In this document: piece after piece, positions 50,323-59,063 of the stretch | Layout of the letters: every line of letters starts with the position of its first letter | Position numbering within the stretch: the first letter of the stretch is position 1 | Assembly (NCBI GenBank): GCA_035493475.1 | Contig: DATJIF010000170.1 | Coordinates: forward strand, 124,001 to 188,000 | Source of the DNA: Actinospica sp035493475 | Lineage (GTDB): Bacteria > Actinomycetota > Actinomycetes > Streptomycetales > Catenulisporaceae | DNA length: 64,000 nt | Direction of reading: 5' to 3' | Program-made: the position numbers and the translations under genes | Notes under the pieces: model-generated | Seen by the model: only the letters and a program-made list of their open reading frames with translations | What the model was told of the DNA's origin: nothing | Databases searched by the model: none

Positions 50323-51603
50323 TCAGCTTCCCCCCTGCTGGGCGAAGATCTGCTTCGCCTGGCTGACGGCGGCGCTCCAGGCCGAGTCGGAACTCGTGCC
50401 GTTCTCCACGTTGATCAGCTGGTTGTAGTAGGGCGCCGAGACCGCGGAGTCGGCCGGGGCGACGTACTGGTTCGGGATGTTCTGGGCGGCCGGGCCGAAG
50501 ACCTCGATGGTCTTCTGCCCGCCGAAGTACTTGTCGCCGCTGGTGAGCGCGGACATCGTGTACGACGCGGGGGTCGAGGGGAACAGCGCCTCGTCGGTGA
50601 AGCCGCGGGCCTGGTTCGTCGGGTTCAGGATCCAGGTGATGATCTGGAACGCCAGCGCCGGGTCGGGGCACGTGGTCGGGATGGCCAGGAACGAGCCGCC
50701 GTTGTCCGAGGGGCCGTCCGGGGTCGCGGCGACCCGCCACTTGCCGGACAGGGCGGGCGCGGCCTGCTCGATGTCCAGCGCGTGCCAGGCGGCGCCGATC
50801 ACCGAGCCGACGGTGCCGTTGGCGATGTTGCCGTTCCAGCTGTTGTCGTTGATCTTCGCATCGATGCCGAGGGTGACGGTCTTGACGGCGGTGTCCCACG
50901 CGGTGCGGATGTGGTCCTGGTCGCCGACGAACTTGCCGGAACTGTCGATGAACCGGCTCCCGGACTGGCCGACGACGGCCGTGAAGATGTCGCCCGCGTT
51001 GTCCACCAGGTAGGTCTTGGGGATCGCCTTGTGCAGCTCGACCCCGGCGGCGAAGTACTCGTCCCAGGTCTTCATCTGCGCGGCCACGGTGGTCGGGTCG
51101 GTTGGCAGGCCGGCCTGCGCGAACAGGTCCGAGCGGTAGAACATCGCGGTCGGGCCGATGTCGATCGGGAAGCCGATGAGCTTGCCGTCGGTGGTCATGC
51201 CCTGCGCCCACTTCCAGCTCAGGTACTGCGACTTGAGCTTGGCGGCGCCGAGGGTGTTGAGGTCGACGAAGCGGTCGGCGTCCGGGAGCATCGCGGGCAT
51301 GTCCTCGCCCTTGATGCCGGTGATGTCCGGCACGTAGCGCCGGCTGGTCATCGTGGTCAGCAGCTTCTGCTTGAAGTCGCCGCCGATCACGGACGAGGTG
51401 AGCTTGGTCTGGGAGGCGAACTTCTTCGTCGCGTCCGTCACGACGCTGGGGCTCAGGCCCCCGCTCCAGTACCAGAGGGTCATCGCTGCGGCGGACCCGC
51501 CGCTGCTCGAACCGCCGCCGCACGCGGTGAGCGTGCCGCCCGCCGCGAGCCCGGCGGCGCCGAGCAAGCCGGTCCGAATCGCCTGTCTCCGCGTCAGTTC
51601 CAC
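50323..51603 (-). CDS. CUT1-type sugar-binding lipoprotein
   Basis: A 426-residue extracytoplasmic solute-binding protein. The N-terminus TRRQAIRTGLLGAAGLAAGG followed by TLTAC combines a twin-arginine pattern with a lipobox (Cys about residue 28), and a Gly/Ser linker follows. The mature part, MTLWYWSGGLSPSVV, DGKLIGFPIDIGPTAMFYRSDLFAQAGL, TWDEYFAAGVEL and GGSFLAIPTT, is that of SBP family 1, which binds oligosaccharides. The GTG at 51603 has GGAAGG upstream. First gene of the importer operon, divergent from the glycosidases. Confidence 0.94.
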   Translation of the reverse strand: MELTRRQAIRTGLLGAAGLAAGGTLTACGGGSSSGGSAAAMTLWYWSGGLSPSVVTDATKKFASQTKLTSSVIGGDFKQKLLTTMTSRRYVPDITGIKGEDMPAMLPDADRFVDLNTLGAAKLKSQYLSWKWAQGMTTDGKLIGFPIDIGPTAMFYRSDLFAQAGLPTDPTTVAAQMKTWDEYFAAGVELHKAIPKTYLVDNAGDIFTAVVGQSGSRFIDSSGKFVGDQDHIRTAWDTAVKTVTLGIDAKINDNSWNGNIANGTVGSVIGAAWHALDIEQAAPALSGKWRVAATPDGPSDNGGSFLAIPTTCPDPALAFQIITWILNPTNQARGFTDEALFPSTPASYTMSALTSGDKYFGGQKTIEVFGPAAQNIPNQYVAPADSAVSAPYYNQLINVENGTSSDSAWSAAVSQAKQIFAQQGGS

Positions 51604-51690
51604 GGTCGTTCCACCTTCCGGAGTGTGTACTCCTGCTTAGCCTGCGCGCCGGCGCGCCTTCTGCCACCGGTGGCGTGGATTTCACGCATG

Positions 51691-51720
51691 AGATTGCACC
51701 AAGATGCTCGACTCTGACAA
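51691..51720 (-). promoter_or_regulatory. Predicted promoter of the sugar ABC operon
   Basis: On the minus strand TTGTCA (51720-51715) and CAATCT (51696-51691) are separated by 18 bases, a near-consensus -35 with a weak -10. The start would be about 80 bases before the SBP GTG. The -35 lies inside the 51710-51725 inverted repeat, so a bound repressor would block it. Confidence 0.4.
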
Positions 51721-51725
51721 GAGTC
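51710..51725. promoter_or_regulatory. Inverted repeat GACTCT-GACA-AGAGTC, candidate operator
   Basis: This perfect 6-4-6 inverted repeat sits midway between the divergent SBP and GH4 genes. A control protein here could regulate both uptake and glycosidase genes. Confidence 0.45.
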
Positions 51726-51761
51726 CTTCAAAAATTCGCGTGACTGTGACCAAGTTTGAAG
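51726..51761. promoter_or_regulatory. Spaced inverted repeat CTTCAAA / TTTGAAG
   Basis: Seven-base arms at 51726-51732 and 51755-51761 are separated by 22 bases in an A/T-richer stretch just upstream of the GH4 start. It adjoins the 51710-51725 repeat. It may be a second operator half-site pair for GH4. Confidence 0.35.
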
Positions 51762-51779
51762 AGTATGGTGACGTCCATT

Positions 51780-53120
51780 ATGAGACTCACGATCCTCGGC
51801 GGAGGCGGTTTCCGCGTCCCCCTCGTGTACCGCGCCCTGCTCGACGACCACGCCGAGGGCCGCGTCACGCACGTCACGCTGCATGATCTCGACGCGGGAC
51901 GGCTCGCCGCGATCGCCCGGGTGCTGGGGGAACAGGCGGCGGACGTCCCGGACGCCCCCGAGGTGACCGTCACCACCGACCTGGAGACGGCGCTGCGCAA
52001 GGCCGACTTCGTCTTCAGCGCCGTCCGGGTGCGCGGTCTCGAGGGCCGGGCCACGGACGAGCGGGTCGCGCTGGACGAGGGCGTGCTCGGCCAGGAGACC
52101 GTCGGCGCCGGCGGCGTCTCCTACGGCCTGCGCACCATCCCGGTGATGACCGAGGTGGCGCGCCGGGTCGCCGAACTGGCCCCGGACGCCTGGGTCATCA
52201 ACTTCACCAACCCGGCCGGCATGGTCACCGAGGCGATGTCCGCGCACCTCGGCGACCGCGTCATAGGCATCTGCGACTCGCCGGTCGGGCTCGGCCGCCG
52301 GGTCGCCGGGGTGCTCGGCGTGAACCCGGCCGAGGCGCGGCTGGACTACGCGGGCCTGAACCACCTCGGCTGGCTGCGCGGGCTGTACGTGGGCGGCCGC
52401 GACGTGCTCCCCCGGCTGTTCGAGGACGAGGGCGCGCTCACGTCCTTCGAGGAGGGGCGGCTGTTCGGGTCGGAGTGGCTGCGGTCGCTCGCCATGATCC
52501 CGAACGAGTACCTGCATTACTACTACTTCAGCCGGGAGACGGTGAGCGCCGCGCGCGCCGCCGCCAAGACCCGCGGCGCGTTCCTGCTCGACCAGCAGCG
52601 CGGCTTCTACGACCGGCTCGCCGACGAGGACGTCCCCGCGTTCGACGCGTGGGACCAGACCCGGCTGGAGCGCGAGGTCACGTACATGGCGGAGAACCGC
52701 GAGGCCGTGGACGCCGGGGAGCGCGACTCCTGCGACCTGCAGTCCGGCGGTTACGAGCAGGTCGCGCTCGGCCTGATGCGCGCGATCTCCCGGGACGAGC
52801 GCACCACGCTGATCCTGAACGTGCGCAACCGCGGCGTGCTCGGTGTACTGGACCAGGACGCCATCGTCGAGGTGCCGTGCCACGTGGACGCCAACGGCCC
52901 GCGCCCGCTCGCCACCGATCCGCTGACCGGCCACGCAGCGGGCCTGGTCTGCGCGGTCAAGGCGGTGGAGCGCGACGTGATCGCCGCCGCGAACAGCGGC
53001 TCCCGCGCCCTGGCCGTGCGCGCGATGGCCACGCACCCGCTCGTCGACTCGGTGAGCGTCGCCCGCCGCCTGCTCGACGGCTACCAGGAACGCATCCCCG
53101 ACCTCGCCTACCTGCGCTGA
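51780..53120 (+). CDS. GH4-family NAD-dependent glycosidase
   Basis: A 446-residue GH4 enzyme. It opens with the Rossmann motif LTILGGGGFRVPLVYRALL, continues with DLDAGRLAAI, and has the Mn-binding cysteine segment ICDSPVGLGRR, the NFTNPAGM motif and the NHLGW His. GH4 enzymes cleave 6-phospho-alpha/beta-glycosides or glycosides through an NAD+ redox cycle. No PTS genes are nearby and the neighbouring importer is an ABC type, so a non-phosphorylated substrate is more likely. ATG 51780 starts at the nucleotide-binding fold; TTG 51756, ATG 51765 and GTG 51768 are in frame and may be used. First gene of the glycosidase operon. Confidence 0.9.
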   Translation: MRLTILGGGGFRVPLVYRALLDDHAEGRVTHVTLHDLDAGRLAAIARVLGEQAADVPDAPEVTVTTDLETALRKADFVFSAVRVRGLEGRATDERVALDEGVLGQETVGAGGVSYGLRTIPVMTEVARRVAELAPDAWVINFTNPAGMVTEAMSAHLGDRVIGICDSPVGLGRRVAGVLGVNPAEARLDYAGLNHLGWLRGLYVGGRDVLPRLFEDEGALTSFEEGRLFGSEWLRSLAMIPNEYLHYYYFSRETVSAARAAAKTRGAFLLDQQRGFYDRLADEDVPAFDAWDQTRLEREVTYMAENREAVDAGERDSCDLQSGGYEQVALGLMRAISRDERTTLILNVRNRGVLGVLDQDAIVEVPCHVDANGPRPLATDPLTGHAAGLVCAVKAVERDVIAAANSGSRALAVRAMATHPLVDSVSVARRLLDGYQERIPDLAYLR

Positions 53121-53139
53121 GAAAGGATCGGACGAGCAC

Positions 53140-56100
53140 ATGCACGACGATCGAAGCCTCGTCGAGGCCCGTCTGGACCGGGCCCTTCGCGAGCGGATAC
53201 GCCCGGCCGTCTACGCCGCGGCCACGCCCTTCGAGCTGACGGCCTGGCACGTGCCGGGCGAGCCGGTGCCCGTCGCGGACGCGCTGGCCGCCGAGTACGT
53301 CCCGTTCCGCGTCGGTGAGCGCTGGGGCGCGCCGTGGGCCACGACGTGGTTCCGGGTGTCCGGGACGGTGCCCGAGGAGTGGGCCGGGCGCCGGGTGGAG
53401 GCCGTCTTCGACCTCGGGTTCGTCGGCGACTGGCCGGGCGGGCAGGCCGAGGCGCTGGTGTACGACGCGGACGGGCATCCGCTCAAGGGCGTCGCGCCGC
53501 GCAACCAGTACGTGCCGATCGCGAACCCGGCGGCGGGCGGCGAGCAGGTGAACCTGCTGGTCGAGGCGGCCGCGAACCCGGACATCCTCGCCAACGGCTT
53601 CATCCCGACGCCGATGAGCGACCGCACCACCGCGCCGGACGAGCCGATCTACCGCTTCGCCCGCGCCGAGCTCGCCGTGCTCGACGAGACCGTCTGGCAC
53701 CTTGTGCTCGACATCGAAGTGCTCAACGAGCTGATGCGGGAGCTGCCGACCACCGAGCCGCGCCGGCACGAGATCCTGCGCGCGCTGGAGTCGATGCTGG
53801 ACACGCTCGACCTGCTCGACGTCGCCGGAACCGCCGCCGCGGCGCGCGCCGAACTGGCCGACGTCCTCGCGAAGCCCGCGCACGCGAGCGCGCACACCAT
53901 CTCGGCGGTCGGGCACGCACACATCGACAGCGCGTGGCTCTGGCCGGTGCGCGAGACCGTGCGCAAGACCTCCCGCACCTTCGCGAACGTGACCTCGCTG
54001 GCCGCCGACTACCCCGAGTTCCTGTTCGCGTGCTCGCAGGCGCAGCACTACGCGTGGGTCAAGGACTGCTATCCGGAGATCTACGAGCGGATCCAGTCCT
54101 CGATCAAGTCGGGCCAGTGGATCCCCGTGGGCAGCATGTGGGTCGAGCCCGACGGCAACCTGCCCGGCGGCGAGGCGCTGGCCCGGCAGCTGATCCTCGG
54201 CAAGCGCTTCTTCCTGGAGGAGTTCGGCGTCGAGACGCACGGCGTCTGGCTGCCCGACTCCTTCGGCTACACGGCCGCCTTCCCGCAGCTCGCGCGGCTG
54301 GCGGGTGCGCAGTGGTTCCTGACGCAGAAGCTGTCGTGGAATCAGACCAACCGGCTGCCGCACCACACGTTCTGGTGGGAGGGCATCGACGGCTCGCAGG
54401 TGTTCACGCACTTCCCGCCGGTCGACTCGTACGTCGCGGCCTTCGAGGGCGCGGAGCTGGCGCTGGCCGTGCGCAACTACGCCGAGAAGGGCCGTGGCAC
54501 GCGCTCGCTGGCCCCCTTCGGCTACGGCGACGGCGGCGGCGGCCCCACCCGCGAGATGCTGGAGAAGGCGCGGCGGCTGGCGAACCTGGAGGGCTCGCCG
54601 AAGGTCGTCATCGAGCCGCCGGACGAATTCTTCCGCGCCGCCGAGGCCGAGTACCCGGACGCGCCGGTCTGGTCCGGCGAGATGTACCTCGAACTGCACC
54701 GCGGCACCTTCACGACGCAGGCGCGCGGCAAGGCGGGCAACCGTCGTAGCGAGCACCTGCTGCGCGAGGCCGAACTGTGGGCCGCGACGGCGTCCGTGCA
54801 CGGCGATTTCGAGTACCCGTACGAGGATCTGGACCGGATCTGGAAGGCCGTCCTGCTGCACCAGTTCCACGACATCCTGCCCGGCACGTCGATCGGCTGG
54901 GTGCACCGCGAGACCGAGGCCATCTACGCCGAGACCATCGCGGAACTCGAAGCCATCATCGCCGCCGCCGTCGGTTCGTTGGTCGGTGACGGAGAAGCGC
55001 CGCTCGTCCTCAACACCAGCCCCCGCGACCGTGCCGAGGTCGTCGAACTCTCCGACGGTGGAACGGCGTACGCACTCGCGCCCGCGTCCGGCGTCGGCCG
55101 CCTCACCTCGGACGTCCCGCAGCCGGTCAGCGCCACAGAGACCGTCCTCGACAACGGCCTGGTCCGAGTCGAACTGGACGCCGACGGCCTGTTCACGTCC
55201 GTCCGAGACCTTGCCAACGGCCGCGAACTGCTGGCGCCCGGCGAGCGTGGCAACCTGCTGCGACTGCACGACGACCTGCCGAACGAGTGGGACGCGTGGG
55301 ACGTCGACGCGCACTACAAGCACCGTTTCACCGAGCTGACGCACGCCGACTCGGTGACCGTCGTCTCGCCTTCCCCGCTGCTCGGCGCGGTGCGGATCGA
55401 GCGCTCGCACGGCGAGTCCCGGATCACCCAGACCGTCCGGCTCCGCGCGGGCAGCCGCCGCGTGGACATCGAGACCGAGGTGGACTGGCACGAGACGGAG
55501 AAGTTCCTCAAGGCCGTCTTCCCGCTCGACGTGCACGCCGAGCGGACAGCGGCAGAGATCCAGTTCGGCCACGTGCAGCGTCCGACGCACACGAACACCA
55601 GCTGGGAGGCGGCGCGCTTCGAGGTCTACGCGCACCGCTGGATCCACGTCGCGGAGCCGGGCTACGGCGTCGCGCTGCTGACCGACTCGACGTACGGCTA
55701 CGACGCGGGCCGCACGTCGCGTCCCGGCGGCGGCACCACGACGACGGTCGGTCTCAGCCTGCTGCGTGCCCCGCGCTGCCCCGACCCGCTGGCGGATCAG
55801 GGCGCGCACAAGTTCACGTACTCGCTGCTCGCCGGGGCCGACGTGGCCGACACCGTGACCGAGGGCTACGCGCTCAACCTGCCGCTGCGCGTCGTCAACG
55901 CCGCCGCCGACCCGGTGGCCGCGCCGCTCGTCACGCTGGACGGCAGCGAGGCGGCGATCATCGAGGCCGTGAAGCTCGCCGACGACCGCTCCGGCGACGT
56001 CATCGTGCGCGTCTACGAGTCCCTGGGCGGCCGCGCGGACGCCGTCGTCCGTCCGGGCTTCGAGATCGCGAGCGCCGAGATCGTGGACCTCCTCGAACGC

Positions 56101-56208
56101 CCGCTGTCCCCTGCCGTGATCGAGGTCAGTGAGGGCGGATCCATCCCCGTCTCGCTGCGTCCGTTCCAGATCCTGACGCTCCGTCTGACGCCGGTTCGGT
56201 CTTCGTGA
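53140..56208 (+). CDS. GH38 alpha-mannosidase
   Basis: A 1022-residue cytoplasmic enzyme (no signal peptide). The zinc-binding H-x-D is in VGHAHIDSAWLWPVRET (about 263-279), the nucleophile Asp in GVWLPDSFGYTAAFPQ, and the last His in LLHQFHDILPGTSIGWVHRE. These are the GH38 catalytic markers. An N-terminal beta-domain (about 1-215, FRVSGTVPEEW) and a C-terminal beta-sandwich region are typical of the 1000-residue bacterial form. It removes alpha-mannose residues with retention. Starts 19 bases after GH4 stop; its own stop overlaps the GH2 start as GTGA (56205-56208). Confidence 0.95.
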   Translation: MHDDRSLVEARLDRALRERIRPAVYAAATPFELTAWHVPGEPVPVADALAAEYVPFRVGERWGAPWATTWFRVSGTVPEEWAGRRVEAVFDLGFVGDWPGGQAEALVYDADGHPLKGVAPRNQYVPIANPAAGGEQVNLLVEAAANPDILANGFIPTPMSDRTTAPDEPIYRFARAELAVLDETVWHLVLDIEVLNELMRELPTTEPRRHEILRALESMLDTLDLLDVAGTAAAARAELADVLAKPAHASAHTISAVGHAHIDSAWLWPVRETVRKTSRTFANVTSLAADYPEFLFACSQAQHYAWVKDCYPEIYERIQSSIKSGQWIPVGSMWVEPDGNLPGGEALARQLILGKRFFLEEFGVETHGVWLPDSFGYTAAFPQLARLAGAQWFLTQKLSWNQTNRLPHHTFWWEGIDGSQVFTHFPPVDSYVAAFEGAELALAVRNYAEKGRGTRSLAPFGYGDGGGGPTREMLEKARRLANLEGSPKVVIEPPDEFFRAAEAEYPDAPVWSGEMYLELHRGTFTTQARGKAGNRRSEHLLREAELWAATASVHGDFEYPYEDLDRIWKAVLLHQFHDILPGTSIGWVHRETEAIYAETIAELEAIIAAAVGSLVGDGEAPLVLNTSPRDRAEVVELSDGGTAYALAPASGVGRLTSDVPQPVSATETVLDNGLVRVELDADGLFTSVRDLANGRELLAPGERGNLLRLHDDLPNEWDAWDVDAHYKHRFTELTHADSVTVVSPSPLLGAVRIERSHGESRITQTVRLRAGSRRVDIETEVDWHETEKFLKAVFPLDVHAERTAAEIQFGHVQRPTHTNTSWEAARFEVYAHRWIHVAEPGYGVALLTDSTYGYDAGRTSRPGGGTTTTVGLSLLRAPRCPDPLADQGAHKFTYSLLAGADVADTVTEGYALNLPLRVVNAAADPVAAPLVTLDGSEAAIIEAVKLADDRSGDVIVRVYESLGGRADAVVRPGFEIASAEIVDLLERPLSPAVIEVSEGGSIPVSLRPFQILTLRLTPVRSS

Positions 56209-59063
56209 CGGCGCTCTTCCGGCCCTGGGAGACTCCCGAGCTGACCGCGTGGCGCCGCCTCCCCATGAGCGCGGTGCCACGGCACGTCACCGGCGGCAGT
56301 TCGCTCCGGCTCGACGGCCAGTGGCGGTTCCAGCTCCTCCCCTCGCCCGAGGCACCGCTCGCTGACCGCTGGACCACGACGGCCGTCCCCGGCTGCTGGA
56401 CCATGCAGGAATTCGACGACATCCACGGCGTGCACGACGTGCCGCAGTACACGAACGTGCGGATGCCCTGGCCCGACCCGCCGCCGCACCTGCCGACCCG
56501 CAATCCGACCGGTGTGTACGAGCGCGCCGTCACCGTGCCCGCCGCGTGGGCGGGCCGACGGATCGTGCTGCACGTCGGCGCGGCAGAGAGCGTCCTGATC
56601 GCGCAGGTCAACGGCGAGGACGTCGGCTTCGGCAAGGACTCGCACCTGGCCAGCGAGTTCGACGTGACCGATTTCGTGCGGCCCGGCGAACCGGCGACCG
56701 TGCGGCTGACCGTGGTGAAGTGGTCTGACGCGTCGTTCGTCGAGGACCAGGACCACTGGTGGCACGGCGGGATCACCCGCTCGGTCTATTTGTACGCCAT
56801 GGACCGGGAGCTCTACCTCGACGACGTGCACGTGGTCGAGGCCAGCGCCGGAGGTTCGCTCCGCGTCGACATCCGCGTGCAGTCGGCCTCGTCCAACAGC
56901 GTGCTCCCCGACGGCTGGTACGTCTCAGGCCATCTGGAAGGCCACGGCGAGCTCGGTCCCAACACGGCGTACGCGGCGGCGAACGAGGCCGACGAGCGCG
57001 TCTCCGACTGGCTCGGCCTGGCCCGCATCAGTGCACACATTCCCGGCGTCCGGCCCTGGTTGGACGAGACCCCGCACCTGCACACGCTCACCGTCCGCCT
57101 GCATCGCGCCGACGGAACGGTCGCCGACGAGTCCCGCTGCCGTATCGGATTCCGCGACGTCCGCATCGTCGGCCGCGACCTGCTCGTCAACGGGATCCGG
57201 GTGCTGCTACGCGGCGTGAACCGGCACGACTTCGACCCGGCGACCGGCCGCGTCGTCACCGTCGCCGACATGCGCGCGGACCTGGAAGCCGCCAAGCGCT
57301 TCGGCTTCAACGCCATCCGCACCTCGCACTACCCGAACGACCCCGCGTTCCTCGACCTCACCGACGAGCTCGGGTTCTACGTCGTGGACGAGGCGGACAT
57401 CGAGACGCACGACCACGCCCACGAGATTGCCGACGACCCGCGCTACCTGGCGGCGTTCGTCGATCGCGTGTCGCGGATGGTGCTGCGGGACAAGAACCAT
57501 CCGAGCGTGATCTTGTGGTCGCTCGGCAACGAGAGTGACTACGGCGCCAACCACGACGCGGCGGCCGGTTGGGTACGCGGCTACGACTCGAGTCGTCCGC
57601 TGCACTATGAGGGTGCGATCAAGGAGGACTGGGCAACAGCGGGCAAGCGCGTGAGCGACGTGGTCTGCCCGATGTACGCGTCGATCGGAGACATCGTCGC
57701 GCACGCGGAGTCCGGCACGCAGGACCGCCCGCTGATCCTGTGCGAATATTCGCACGCGATGGGCAACAGCAACGGCACGCTCGCCGAATACTGGTCCGCG
57801 ATCGAATCCACGCCCGGCCTGCAGGGCGGCTTCGTCTGGGAGTTCCGCGACCACGGCCTCATTCAGCGCCTCCCAGACGGCCGCCGACGCTGGGCCTATG
57901 GCGGCGACTTCGGTGACGAGCCGAACGACGGCGTTTTCTGCGCCGACGGCCTGTTCCTCCCCGACCGCACCCCGAAGCCAGCAGCGTACGAGCACCGCGA
58001 ACTCGCGGCCCCCGTGCGCCTCGAACTCACCCCGTCAGGCCACGTACGCGTCCACAACCGCCAGCACACGCTGGACGTGGACCGCTTCGAGGCCACGTGG
58101 ATCCTCGCCGCAGCAGACGGAACCCGCCGCACCACTCCGGCCAGCCTCCCGCCGATCGCCCCCGGCACATACGCCGACGTCGACTTCCCCACGGAATCCG
58201 GCAGCGAGACCTGGCTGACTCTCCGCCTGACCGACAACGGCGTCGAAATCTGCACGCCCGCCATCCGCCTCCGCCCCGGAACGCCTCGTTCCTTCGAGGT
58301 AGCCGGCCATGCAGAAATCGACACCGACGGCCACCTGATCCACTCCCTCCTCGCCGCGCCGCCGACGCTGAGCCTGTGGCGTGCCCCCACCGACAACGAC
58401 GTCCTCGGCGGAATGGCAGACCGCTGGCACGCGTGGGGCCTCGACTCGCCGCGTCGCAAGCTGGTGAGTATCGAAGGCTCCGTCGTGCGCACCGAGTACG
58501 CCTTCGGCGGTGGGCCTGTTATCCATGAGCAGGCGTTCAGTCTGCTCGCGGACGGCAGTGTGCTGGTCGAGGAGAGCGCCGTGCTGCCCGAAGAGTTGGA
58601 CGACGTCGCGCGGGTCGGGTCGGTCTTCGAGACCAGCGCGTCCTACGCCGACGCCGAGTGGTTCGGGACCGGGCCGTGGGAGACGTATCCGGACCGGGAT
58701 TTCGCGCCGGTAGGTGTCCATCGCGCGACCGTGGACGACATGTTCACGCCCTACCTGCGGCCGCAGGAGAGCGGCGGGCGCAGCGGCGTACGATGGCTGA
58801 CGCTGTCCGGCTCCGGCGACGGACCCGGCGTCAGGATCGAGCTGGACGAGCCGCGTCAGGTGAGTGTGACGCGGTATCGGGCCGCCGATCTGGCGGCGGC
58901 GACGCATCATGACGAGCTCGTGCCGCTGGATCGGTGCGTCGTGCACATCGACGCGGCGCATCGGGGGCTGGGCACCGCGTCGTGCGGACCGGACACGCTG
59001 CCGCAGTACCGCGTGCCGAGCGGCGTGCACCGCTGGTCGTGGGTACTGCGGCAGCTCGGCTAA
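56205..59063 (+). CDS. GH2 beta-galactosidase / beta-mannosidase (LacZ type)
   Basis: A 952-residue GH2 enzyme of LacZ layout with no signal peptide. The sugar-binding domain begins SLRLDGQWRFQL, with the TRNPTGVYERAV motif. The acid/base Glu is in VILWSLGNESDYG (about 430-440), the nucleophile Glu in LILCEYSHAMGNSNG (about 507-521), and WKWXX-type EWSDASFVEDQDHWWHGGI is the LacZ loop. A C-terminal small-chain domain closes it, with W-x-T-D-N in RAPTDNDVLGG. Which beta-linkage is cut (galactose or mannose) is not settled by motif; LacZ-like architecture favours galactosides. Last of the three glycosidase genes. Convergent with the PfkB gene, sharing 4 bases. Confidence 0.92.
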   Translation: MTALFRPWETPELTAWRRLPMSAVPRHVTGGSSLRLDGQWRFQLLPSPEAPLADRWTTTAVPGCWTMQEFDDIHGVHDVPQYTNVRMPWPDPPPHLPTRNPTGVYERAVTVPAAWAGRRIVLHVGAAESVLIAQVNGEDVGFGKDSHLASEFDVTDFVRPGEPATVRLTVVKWSDASFVEDQDHWWHGGITRSVYLYAMDRELYLDDVHVVEASAGGSLRVDIRVQSASSNSVLPDGWYVSGHLEGHGELGPNTAYAAANEADERVSDWLGLARISAHIPGVRPWLDETPHLHTLTVRLHRADGTVADESRCRIGFRDVRIVGRDLLVNGIRVLLRGVNRHDFDPATGRVVTVADMRADLEAAKRFGFNAIRTSHYPNDPAFLDLTDELGFYVVDEADIETHDHAHEIADDPRYLAAFVDRVSRMVLRDKNHPSVILWSLGNESDYGANHDAAAGWVRGYDSSRPLHYEGAIKEDWATAGKRVSDVVCPMYASIGDIVAHAESGTQDRPLILCEYSHAMGNSNGTLAEYWSAIESTPGLQGGFVWEFRDHGLIQRLPDGRRRWAYGGDFGDEPNDGVFCADGLFLPDRTPKPAAYEHRELAAPVRLELTPSGHVRVHNRQHTLDVDRFEATWILAAADGTRRTTPASLPPIAPGTYADVDFPTESGSETWLTLRLTDNGVEICTPAIRLRPGTPRSFEVAGHAEIDTDGHLIHSLLAAPPTLSLWRAPTDNDVLGGMADRWHAWGLDSPRRKLVSIEGSVVRTEYAFGGGPVIHEQAFSLLADGSVLVEESAVLPEELDDVARVGSVFETSASYADAEWFGTGPWETYPDRDFAPVGVHRATVDDMFTPYLRPQESGGRSGVRWLTLSGSGDGPGVRIELDEPRQVSVTRYRAADLAAATHHDELVPLDRCVVHIDAAHRGLGTASCGPDTLPQYRVPSGVHRWSWVLRQLG

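Noticed and set aside
52957..56280. A 1107-codon minus-strand frame opposite GH38
   Set aside because: Antisense shadow; the GH38 frame carries the catalytic motifs and standard codon bias.
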